A DNA stretch of 17,751 nt. Origin: Spirogloea muscicola (Eukaryota > Streptophyta > Zygnematophyceae > Spirogloeales > Spirogloeaceae). Positions 10,968 to 17,751 of this stretch are shown one piece after another. The translations under genes were made by a program, and so were the position numbers. The DNA is taken from the NCBI GenBank assembly GCA_009602725.1, contig WELB01000053.1, positions 212,534 to 230,284 on the forward strand. The letters are read 5' to 3'. A model generated the notes under the pieces. The model did not search any database. It was not told the origin of the DNA and worked only from the letters and a program-made list of their open reading frames with translations. Every line of letters starts with the position of its first letter. Position 1 is the stretch's first letter.

Positions 10968-11132
10968 CCTGTAGAAGGTGTGCTTTATTAGGAGCAGCAA
11001 GACAGTGCTGCGCCTGACGTGGTCAGGGAATTGAGACAGCTGACTCCTGCCATTCATACTCTCCGTATCGTAAGCAACAATGATTTCTTCCAAATGCGGT
11101 GCTGCACATGTCAACATCGTGGAACACTAATC

Positions 11133-11317
11133 TTACACTGCAAGCGCCACCATTTGTGCATGTTCTGGGCAAAGCAGAGGTGGGAAACGAGGGAGAGAGT
11201 AGCTGAGCATGTTGTGAGGCATTAAGCTGGAATTGTAAAAGTGACAGCAATGGTCGTGGAGGACAATGAGGGAGAGAATAGCTCAGCATGCTGTGAGGCA
11301 TTAAGCTGGAATTGTAA
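11133..11317. terminator. Candidate polyadenylation signals (TGTAA) on both strands
   Basis: TGTAA, the usual green-algal polyadenylation signal, occurs on the plus strand at 11234-11238 and 11313-11317, in the two copies of the 79-base repeat. On the minus strand it occurs at 11137-11133 (TTACA on plus). These would serve malate dehydrogenase and the Nudix-like gene. A five-base motif is common by chance, so this is weak evidence. Confidence 0.3.
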
Positions 11318-11340
11318 ATGTGACAGCAATGGTGGAGGAC
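11189..11340. repeat. Tandem duplication, 79-base unit, containing TGTAA
   Basis: Copies at 11189-11267 and 11268-11340 share GAGGGAGAGA, GTGAGGCATTAAGCTGGAAT and GTGACAGCAATGGT. The second copy is missing a few bases near its end. Both contain TGTAA. The unit is unrelated in sequence to the 77-base repeat about 220 bases upstream. Confidence 0.93.
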
Positions 11341-11342
11341 TG

Positions 11343-12162
11343 TCAGCCCTCCTCCTGGCGCCACACCCAGAAGTGTCTCCGCACGCCCATGGCAGTGCTG
11401 TTCAAACCAGCGTCTGAGCCTGCTACTGCCACACCATTGTTATGTCTGTGGGCACCATTCTCGGGCTCGTAGCCAAGGTTCTCCTCATCGGCTTCCTCAT
11501 CGTGGGTCTCATCTTCCTCGTCATTGCTCATACGACCATGCAGCGTGCGCAGAGGTTCGTGTACTCGCCACGCGCCCGCTGGGTGCTCGTCCTCCTCAGT
11601 GACGAAGGTGCTGGCCGGAAGACCGGCAATGCGGGCGGCCATGGTGTGGATGATGTATCGCGTCGCAAGACCAGGGTACGAGAGACTCTCCCGCTCCTCC
11701 TCCTCACGCACGTAGCTGTCACGCAGCAGTGTCACAGCGGCAGGCGCGCCGAGATCGCTGCCGAGCTCCTCGACAATGCCACGCAGGCATGCTGCCTCCA
11801 CGCCCTCGCCAGGCCGCATCTTCTCGGACAGTGGCCGGTTGCGCACCCGAACATTGCCATCCTCCATCTCCTGTACCTTGCAAACCAATTTAGCCATTGG
11901 CTGCTAAAAGATAGGTGGGATGGAGGGAAGAATGCCGGAGGTGGAGGAGGGGTGGCAGCGAGCTGGACCGGCACGCAAGGACCCAAGTCGCGCGCACCTG
12001 GTGCGACTCCACAAGCACCGCGCCGGTGGCGTTGCGGATGATCACGCTGGCGACGTGCACCACGCGCTTGGGCGGCTGCGAGTCCTCGAGCACAATCTCG
12101 CCCTGCACAGGCAGGCGGCGGCAGCGGCGCCACTGGCCCATGTCAAGCTTCCGCAGCGCCAT
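11343..12162 (-). CDS. Nudix-like hydrolase family protein with altered Nudix box
   Basis: Two exons on the minus strand, 12162-11998 and 11900-11343, are joined in phase 0 across a 97-base GT-AG intron, giving 240 residues. The ATG at 12162 is the first after an in-frame TAA at 12180-12178. Nudix enzymes cleave nucleoside diphosphates linked to another group. Here residues 81-103 fit the box G-x5-E-x7-R-E-U-x-E-E-x-G with Glu87, Arg95, Ile97, Glu99, Glu100 and Gly102 present, but the first Gly is Glu81 and the Glu after Arg is Gly96. Before the box, HVASVIIRNATGAVLVE looks like the first Nudix strand. After it, ESLSYPGLATRYIIHTMAAR and the C-terminal RRHFWVWR suggest a conserved fold. Residues 182-195 are almost all Asp/Glu, probably a flexible insertion. 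The substrate is unknown and activity may be lost or changed. The long plus-strand frame over the same DNA is less protein-like. Confidence 0.7.
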
Positions 12163-12344
12163 GGACAGGCCGCAGCCTTACTTGGTAACGTCTTGCAGCG
12201 CTTCTCGGCTTCTTCGGACCTTGTCGTTTATAATGGGCTGGCTGTTCACAGCCCTCGCCCCATTTGGGAGAGCCACTATATTTCTTGACGGAAATTGTTT
12301 AAAGTCTGATTTGATTGCTCTAAGCGGCGGCGGTGGCGGCGGCG

Positions 12345-12430
12345 GACCTCGGCGAGCTCGGCCCAGAGGTTGGCGAGGCGCTTGGTGCCGGGCGCGGAGC
12401 CCCAGGCGGCGACGCGCGCGGCNCCACAAT
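12345..12430 (-). CDS. Possible coding exon of unknown gene
   Basis: On the minus strand this block reads ARVAAWGSAPGTKRLANLWA followed by ELAE and a possible donor, with GC-rich third positions like other 5' exons here. A possible acceptor upstream would place VVAQLW before it, but in another frame. The switch occurs at the N at 12423, so the base count there may be wrong. It could be a 5' exon of the Nudix-like gene or of a separate gene. On the plus strand a CAG acceptor near 12485 and an AAAG/GTGAGT donor at 12523 suggest a competing exon. No family recognised. Confidence 0.2.
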
Positions 12431-13330
12431 TGGGCGACCACCTGCACTCCTGACATTTCTGTGGCCGTCTGTGCTTGCTGGCGCAGAGGGCCTTAGGAGG
12501 GACGCGCTCCTCCAGCTCAAAGGTGAGTATGAGCGCCGCCATAAATATACTGGCAAGGTGTAGCAGCTGTTGCTACGTCTAAGGCCTTGCCAAGTGGGTG
12601 CCGTTGTACGGAGTACCTCTGCTCCTGCCATCAGACTTCATTGTAAAAGCGAATGAATTGGAAATTAGAGTCCTTCCATTGGGACAGCAATTCTACAGTT
12701 CTTAAAAAATTGAGAGCCTTGATAACCATATCTTTGGCCCTCTTCTAGTAGATATTGCAGGACATTTAGGAGTTACTGTTTGCTGCATTTCAGCCTTTTA
12801 TACGGGGCCAGAGCCCTGCCCCCGTCCTTTGATGCATCTACTCCGCTGGGCATGGTGATGGAGACCCACTGCTGCACAACACTGATGTGCTTTCGATTTC
12901 CCATGATAGCCTCTTGCCAATGCTAGAGTTGTACAGAAGAAGCGTTTGATTCTTAGTACAGGGATGCAGTGTTCCTATGCCCCACAGCTCCCACTCTTGC
13001 TTGCCCCAAAGCTCCTTGCATGCATGGCACAGCTTGTGCATCTAAGCAATGAAGCATGCAAGCTGCCATATCAAGTACTGAGACCAGTAAAAAGCCTGCA
13101 GATCAAGTGTGGCCCGCCGCGGCGCTGGCGCCGGCCCGCACGCCGCCGGGCGCCGGGCTCTTTCCCGGCCGCCATGCCCGTACGCGAGCTAGAGCCCCCC
13201 CCTCGCGCGCGAGCCTCCCTCTGCGCCGCTCTGCAGTGGCGGCGGGCGGCGGTCTCGCCCCGCCGCAGGAGGCGGGGAGGGAGGTCGGCGCCGCTGCCGC
13301 CGCCGCCGCTAAGCCGCCCGGCGAGGGGCT

Positions 13331-13358
13331 CAGGGTTCAGGGTTTAGGCTTTAGGGTA
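13331..13358 (+). repeat. Telomere-like motif, forward orientation
   Basis: CAGGGTTCAGGGTTTAGG followed by CTTTAGGG: about four decayed TTTAGGG units inside a GC-rich block. It pairs with the opposite-orientation array at 13546-13571. Confidence 0.6.
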
Positions 13359-13545
13359 GAGGCGCTCAGGCGCCGCTGCCCCGCCCTGCGGCGGCCGCTT
13401 GCTCCAGGCTGCTGCCGCGGCGCCCTCGGCGGCGGCGGCAGCGCTGGGGAGCTTCGCGGCAGCGCCGTCAGCGCGGTGCGGCGGACTGCGGCGCCGGGAC
13501 GGCGCGGCGGCGTCGGCGGTGCTTGGCGGTATGGCGCTGCCAGCC

Positions 13546-13571
13546 TTAAACCCTAAACCCTGAATTCTAAA
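13546..13571 (-). repeat. Telomere-like motif, reverse orientation; possible telo-box
   Basis: TTAAACCCTAAACCCTGAAT, then TCTAAAC: two perfect and one decayed CCCTAAA units on the plus strand. With 13331-13358 it brackets about 187 bases of GC-rich DNA. AAACCCTAA is also the plant telo-box, a promoter element common in translation-related genes, and here it lies about 180 bases before the first resolved exon of the ribosome recycling factor. Confidence 0.6.
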
Positions 13572-13733
13572 CGCTGCCCTTCTCTTGAGAACGAGACCCT
13601 CGAGATTACCTTTCTGCCCCGAAGAATCTGCCCGTGGCCTTGATTTGATGAGGGCTCCTTGAGAGATAAGAGACGGGATCGAACTACGCGAACCACACAG
13701 TTAGCTGAAGAGCAAGCCCGGGGTGGCTTGCAG

Positions 13734-16131
13734 GCGCAGCGCCTGCCGGGCGGCTGCCACCGAGGACGTGGCGGCCGAGAAGGAGGTCATCGAGGCCGAC
13801 GCCGTGAGAATCATCTGCCTTTAGCACTTCCGGACCGCCTGGACTGCTTGCAGCCGCTGTGGCTTAAGCCCATTGGTTGGAAAGTAACTCTTCTGCTGGT
13901 TGACCTCATCCAAGCAAAGCCTTCTGCAGTGTTTTTATTGCTGTACAATATATGTATCATCACGTTGTGTGCATGTGTGTATATGTAGATATATGTACAC
14001 ACATACACAATATGTGTGTGTATTTGTAATGTTATACATATTCATCTACACATATATGTATATAAACACCTATAAATATATCCATATGTGTATTGGTATA
14101 TATATGTATATATACATATATATATGTCACACATACACACAATGTATAGATCTCTATATGTGAGGAGGCACGCACAACTTCCCACATGGGCAGGGGCGGG
14201 TGCTGCCGTGGGACCGTCAGGCCTTCTCATGCGGACGCACGTGGGTTTTGCGCTGGTGGGCCGTCTGTGCAGCTGGAGAGGTTTGAGAAGTCGCTGGATG
14301 CGGTGCGGTCGAACTTCAACACGGTGCGGACGGGGCGAGCCAGCCCCTCGCTGCTCGATCGCGTGGAGGTGAGGGCCACCGTCCATGAGCATCATGGTGG
14401 TCAGGTCTGCTGAGGCAATCCTGGCATGACACGGGCTGTGGAGTCAGAGAAGAGCTTGGCCCCCAAGCCACCCACTGTAAGGGGCACACAATCAAGTGCT
14501 TGACCTGAAGCTGGCGATGGTGGTTTCACAGGTTGAGTACTATGGTGCGCCCACTCCTTTGAAGAGCCTGGCGCAGATCAGCACCCCAGATGGCAGCACC
14601 ATTGCAGTCTCCCCCTTTGACAGATCAGTGTGAGTGAGCTTCTCCATCACAGCAACGGCGGCCTCGAGCTGTCCCTTGTGCCGCTGTGTTTGCCAAGAAG
14701 TCTCATTGCATCATGACCCCTGAATGCTGGTTGCCTTGAGCAGCTCGAGGTGCGGGCTCAGTTGTCCGGCCACTCTGCATCCTTTAGCACACCTGCTGGA
14801 GTGGCAATTGAAGAAGCCCCACTGTGCAGCTTAGGGGCCATCGAGAAGGCTATCAAGAAGTCGGATTTGGGCCTGAATCCCAGCAACGATGGCTCAATCA
14901 TCCGCCTCAGCATCCCCCAGCTTACGGAGGACCGTAGAAAGGTTGCCTCACCTTTTGACCCTCGCTTTGTCTTTTGAGAGCAGCTCAGCGACCTTATTCT
15001 ACTGATAGATTCTACAGGGGAGCCATCTGGATTGCTCAGGTGCAGCGTGTAATTAGTCGGGTCATACGGCTTTTGCAATTGATCATCGCCTGTTCGCTGC
15101 TTACACTCACATTGCGTGTCAAAAGCTCCTGATTGTCATCTGTGATGACACTGAGTCTTAGTCTATGCCTGCAGGAGCTGCTGAAGACTGTTGGTAAGCT
15201 CACAGAGGATGGCAAGGTATGACACGCCTCAAATTGGGCACAGCATGCACTTCTCTTAATTGAGTCCCTTCTAGCATCCTCCAAGTTGCTATTTGAGACA
15301 TTTTGTCCAGGAAGAAGCTCCTATTGAGCCTAGGCTTTGGCGTTCAGGATTTCACCTATATTCCAACAGCACGACATTTTTGCTATGGTTAGCCAGGTGG
15401 CGCTCCGGAACGTCCGAAGAGATGCAATCAAAGCGTATGAGAAGCTAGAGAAGGTAGTGAACTGTGCAGGAATGGATAAGGAGCATTGTGATTGTCTTGT
15501 TTTTCTCCTGTACTCATGCTAGTCTCCAAGTGGAAGCTTGGTTGAGCTTTCATGTAATCATCTCTTGACCTTTCTCTTCGTTCACGCAGGAGAAGAAGCT
15601 ATCCAAGGACAACTGCGCAGATTTGTCCGATGATATGCAGGTCTGGTCTATTGCCTGTATGCATTGTTGAGATTGCAACGTGTATTTTAACAGTTTAAAA
15701 TTGGTTGCACATTTTCCAATCTTTAACTGTTAAAATACTGTTTGGACACATAGTCATCAGTCCGCATTGATTACTTTCTGGACTTTCTGAAGGCTCGTCC
15801 GCTCCACCTTGCAGAAGCTGACTGATGACTATGTGTCCAAATTAGACGCCCTCTTCAAGCAGAAAGAGAAGGTGTCAAGCTGTGCTTGTCCTCACAGACC
15901 AACACGGTGTTGTAGTTGCACTAGCATAGTGCTTTGTCAATTGCTGGCTGTAGCTCAGGCTTGCTTGTCCTTTCTCTGGCATTTGTGCGCGTACGTACGT
16001 CAGGCAATTGCACGCGGCTTTATATACAATCGACCTTGCCTGATATCTCTCGCCTAGGTGTGGATGAGTCTACGCCAGTCAGCTTCGCTAATGAGCTTTT
16101 CTTTTGGCTGCAGGAGCTGACAACGGTCTAG
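13734..16131 (+). CDS. Organellar (probably chloroplast) ribosome recycling factor, first exon unresolved
   Basis: Splits post-termination ribosomes so that subunits can be reused, here most likely in the chloroplast. Exon model: 13734-13803, 14273-14368, 14532-14629, 14830-14941, 15175-15216, 15397-15453, 15590-15640, 15815-15871 and 16114-16131 (TAG). All are GT-AG and in phase, giving 199 residues, the length of a mature factor. Recognisable family blocks in order: [143 protein letters not shown]. Plant chloroplast factors share this order almost block for block, including an acidic leader before the core. The first exon must end in phase 2 and should encode the transit peptide. It probably lies in the GC-rich DNA at 13110-13545. 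The last exon has only 18 bases. Confidence 0.94.
13965..14162. repeat. Low-complexity TG/TA (alternating purine-pyrimidine) tract
   Basis: Runs of TG, CA and TA dinucleotides (TGTGTGCATGTGTGTATATG and similar) fill most of the first resolved intron of the recycling factor (13804-14272). It has several short palindromes. Its composition contrasts sharply with the GC-rich block 400 bases upstream. No coding function is supported. The frames read there are Tyr/Ile-rich artefacts. Confidence 0.85.
15683..15737. repeat. Inverted repeat in recycling-factor intron (AT-rich hairpin)
   Basis: The left arm 15683-15704 begins TATTTTAACAGTT. The right arm 15716-15737 ends AACTGTTAAAATA. Thirteen bases pair perfectly at the base of the stem, and with two one-base bulges the pairing extends to about 21 pairs around an 11-base loop. 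It lies in the intron 15641-15814. Confidence 0.92.
15741..15841. repeat. Inverted copy of the next exon's start inside the intron
   Basis: Bases 15741-15762 are the exact reverse complement of 15820-15841, 22 of 22 pairs, with a 57-base loop. The right arm is coding sequence for Thr-Asp-Asp-Tyr-Val-Ser-Lys of the recycling factor. The left arm is in the intron. The 3' splice site at 15811-15814 falls inside the loop. It could fold in the pre-mRNA and affect splicing of this exon. Confidence 0.93.
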
Positions 16132-17247
16132 CGTCTGCCCCACTTTCGCCCCTCAACCGTGACAAACTTGCCGTGTGTTTGTCGTCTAGGCAATTAGGCA
16201 GCACTTAAGTCTTCTAGCAACTCAGCGATGCAGCACATTGCTGGTGAATCAGAGCTGTGACTATCAAGCCATGGAATTCTTGTTGGACCCCATTTGTTGT
16301 GGGTCCTGCGCACAGCACCCCAATTTAGCTGCTTCCTACAGCAGCGACTGGCAACGAGTACAGCACCCAACGAGCAAGTTGTTGTGTTTGCCTTATTGCG
16401 TGTATGTTCATTAAAGGCAGCAGCTTATTTCTGGCTTTCTTTCCTTCTGGTCAGTGACAAGCTTCAAGCACCCCAGCAAGTTGCACAATGTTGGATTGAC
16501 CATCAGATAGGAAGCTTGAGACAGTAGGTAAGAGTTCTGCTATTTGGAGGTGCGCAGCAGGCGTGCGGCTCGGAGAGGGTCAATGGGACCAAAGCGCGCC
16601 AGCGGTGGTGGGCAAGTTTTGGACCAATTGACCATGCTGCCTATTTAGGCTCACCCTGCAAGGGGGCCAGCCACTGTACTACTACACTAACTCGCCCAGG
16701 CGATTCTGGTTGATAAAGTAGATCCCTCACAAATGGAAATCCAAGCTAATCAGATGGGTCTGACAGCTAAGAGCACAAGGTTTCTCTATGACGGCTGTGG
16801 CACCTGGCAGCACTCGCTGCACACAGTGGATTCTCTCTCCAAGGTCGTAACGGAGAGGAGAGATGATGATTCTATACAGTCAAATACAGTCATGTTCTAC
16901 AGGCTAGGAGCGAGCTGATGGCAATCAGGGGGCGTATGCAGTGCGGCACATGTTGACCCCTTCATCGAGGCTGCCACCTGATGCTCTTGTGAATGGTCGA
17001 TGGCGGACGTCGGGGGACGGCAGGCGCTGCTCCTGCTGGTGACGGCCACGGCCAGCAGTCTTGCCTCCCGTTTCGGACGATCGGCCTGGCTTTTGAAGCG
17101 AGACCCATCATGCGCCGTGAGCTTGGAGAGACCAGCCGCTGTGATGGTGGTGGCGGGGCCCCTGCTCAATGTACATCTGCCAACGTGCTTGCCTTTGTAC
17201 TCGTTGGCCACTGAGGCCCTCCATCGCTCGAAACAAGCTCCGTTTGC
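16132..17247. other. Region without a secure gene
   Basis: This should hold the 3' UTR of the recycling factor and possibly later exons of the minus-strand gene at the window end. A minus-strand stretch at about 17205-16985 (reads GPATTITAAGLSKLTAHDGS in one frame, after a CAG acceptor) could be such an exon, at low confidence. A 61-residue plus-strand frame at 16733-16918 is unrecognised and probably chance. Confidence 0.4.
16578..16633. repeat. Imperfect inverted repeat, 16-base arms
   Basis: GGTCAATGGGACCAAA at 16578-16593 pairs with TTTGGACCAATTGACC at 16618-16633 with 14 of 16 positions complementary and a 24-base loop. It lies in non-coding sequence 3' of the recycling factor. It might be a 3' UTR structure or a remnant of a small inverted-repeat element. 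No flanking target duplication was noticed. Confidence 0.7.
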
Positions 17248-17751
17248 TCACACGCTGAGGACCATCCAGTGCAGCGGCCGGTGGTCGTCGTCGGTGGCGA
17301 CGGCGCTGGTGGCCTCGGCGGCGACGAGCGCCTCCTCCTCGGAGGGCGCGCCGCCGGCGCGGAAGAGCGCCTTGCGCGGCGTGTAGAGCGCGAAGTCGGC
17401 CTCGGCGTCCTCCGAGATGCCGACGAGGAAGCGCGGCGGGCCCTCCTTGCGCAGAACGTAGTTCACCTCCGCCGTGAACGCCGCCGCCGCTGCGCCGCCG
17501 CCGCCGCCGCCGCTGCCCGTCGTCTCCATGGCCTTGGCTTCGTGGGCTTCGTCCTCCGACGGAGCGGCGGCAGCGGCGGCGGCCTCAGAGCGCCGCATGG
17601 CGTCCAGGAGCTGGTCCATGGAGATGGCGACGAACTCGCGGCGCAGCGCGGGGTTGGCCTCCGTCACGCTGGCGGCGAAGGTGACGCGCCGCCGCTCCCG
17701 CTGCCGCGACGCGCCCTTCTTGGCGTCGCCGCCGCCGCCGGCGGCGGCGGC
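17248..17751 (-). CDS. Unrecognised protein, GC-rich first visible exon, 5' end cut off
   Basis: The frame on the minus strand is open from the window edge (17751) to a TGA at 17250-17248. A strong GTGAGC donor overlaps the end, so the exon probably splices just before the stop. The visible part reads an Ala/Gly run, a basic stretch (KKGASRQRERRRVTFAAS), then NPALRREFVAISMDQLLDAM, a low-complexity Ala and Gly segment with acidic residues, and a more ordered part, FTAEVNYVLRKEGPPRFLVG followed by ISEDAEADFALYTPRKALFR. The basic Arg/Ser/Ala start could be part of a plastid transit peptide, which is inference. I do not recognise the family. Third positions are almost all G or C, as in other 5' exons here. 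The plus-strand frame over the same DNA (17000-17386) looks like a shadow. Confidence 0.5.
   Translation of the reverse strand, partial: AAAAGGGGDAKKGASRQRERRRVTFAASVTEANPALRREFVAISMDQLLDAMRRSEAAAAAAAPSEDEAHEAKAMETTGSGGGGGGAAAAAFTAEVNYVLRKEGPPRFLVGISEDAEADFALYTPRKALFRAGGAPSEEEALVAAEATSAVATDDDHRPLHWMVLSV

Larger units (their letters stand above)
10568..11342. other. Convergent intergenic spacer with two tandem duplications
   Basis: This spacer separates the malate dehydrogenase stop (plus strand) from the stop of the Nudix-like gene (minus strand), so it must hold both 3' UTRs. No coding sequence was recognised. The tandem repeats at 10814-10967 and 11189-11340 take up much of it. Confidence 0.75.
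12163..13733. other. GC-patchy region between divergent genes; unresolved 5' exons
   Basis: Upstream of both the minus-strand Nudix-like gene and the plus-strand recycling factor, so it should hold both promoters. It contains two strongly GC-rich blocks (about 12325-12430 and 13110-13545), an N at 12423, and moderate-GC sequence between them. The missing transit-peptide exon of the recycling factor probably lies in the second block. It must end in phase 2 before the acceptor at 13731-13733, but several frames are open and I could not choose. A candidate ATG in a good context is at 13174. Confidence 0.4.

Noticed and set aside
8369-11340. Direct repeats as a possible CRISPR array
   Set aside because: There are only two adjacent copies of each of three unrelated units, with no unique spacers, in intron or 3' regions of nuclear genes.
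11442-12041. 199-residue plus-strand open frame opposite the Nudix-like gene
   Set aside because: The minus strand gives a coherent two-exon protein with a Nudix-type box and a matched intron. The plus frame runs through that intron and ends in Gly/Arg-rich sequence. Its hydrophobic start is the complement of the acidic tract.
13056-13556. 166-residue plus-strand open frame in the GC-rich block
   Set aside because: An Ala/Gly/Arg-rich frame that reads straight through telomere-like motifs. It may contain part of the transit-peptide exon, but the whole frame is not supported as a gene.
13900-14163. Tyr/Ile-rich 87-residue frame, superficially membrane-like
   Set aside because: It is the translation of TG/TA dinucleotide repeats within an intron.
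17000-17386. 128-residue plus-strand open frame
   Set aside because: It overlaps the GC-rich minus-strand exon, and its second half is the Ser/Ala complement of that exon.
1-17751. tRNA, rRNA, transposase or reverse transcriptase genes
   Set aside because: I looked for recognisable motifs on both strands and found none.

Overview
The window reads as nuclear DNA of a green alga (Chlorophyta, perhaps trebouxiophyte-like; the class is an inference). Genes are split into many short exons by GT-AG introns of about 100-700 bases. Three well-recognised genes belong to families found in or around chloroplasts, 5' exons are very GC-rich, and there are plant/algal-type TTTAGGG telomere-like motifs. 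There are no bacterial operons, ribosome binding sites, IS elements or CRISPR arrays.

Layout. (1) 1-3492, plus strand: a PHT4/ANTR-type major facilitator anion (phosphate) transporter, cut at its 5' end by the window edge, rebuilt as eight exons and 450 residues. (2) 3493-5600: no secure gene. It holds a possible two-exon fragment with weak likeness to choline-transporter-like proteins and an unrecognised open frame. (3) 6076-10567, plus: a complete chloroplast NADP-malate dehydrogenase in 14 exons (424 residues), with both thioredoxin-regulated cysteine pairs. (4) 10568-11342: a convergent intergenic spacer with two different tandem duplications (77 and 79 bases). (5) 11343-12162, minus: a two-exon Nudix-like protein with an altered Nudix box. 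(6) 12163-13733: GC-rich patches, telomere-like motifs in both orientations, and probable unresolved 5' exons. (7) 13734-16131, plus: organellar, probably chloroplast, ribosome recycling factor; nine exons are resolved and the transit-peptide exon is not. One of its introns carries an inverted copy of the next exon. (8) 16132-17247: no secure gene. (9) 17248-17751, minus: the GC-rich 5' part of an unrecognised protein, running off the window.

How the genes fit together: NADP-malate dehydrogenase is the light-activated enzyme of the malate valve, recycling factor supports organelle protein synthesis, and PHT4-type carriers commonly sit in plastid membranes. They are neighbours, not an operon, and each should have its own promoter. 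I found no defence system, mobile cassette or clearly new multi-gene system. The most unusual signals are the inverted exon copy in the recycling-factor intron, the paired tandem duplications between the convergent genes, and the steep 5'-to-3' GC gradient with embedded telomere-like motifs.
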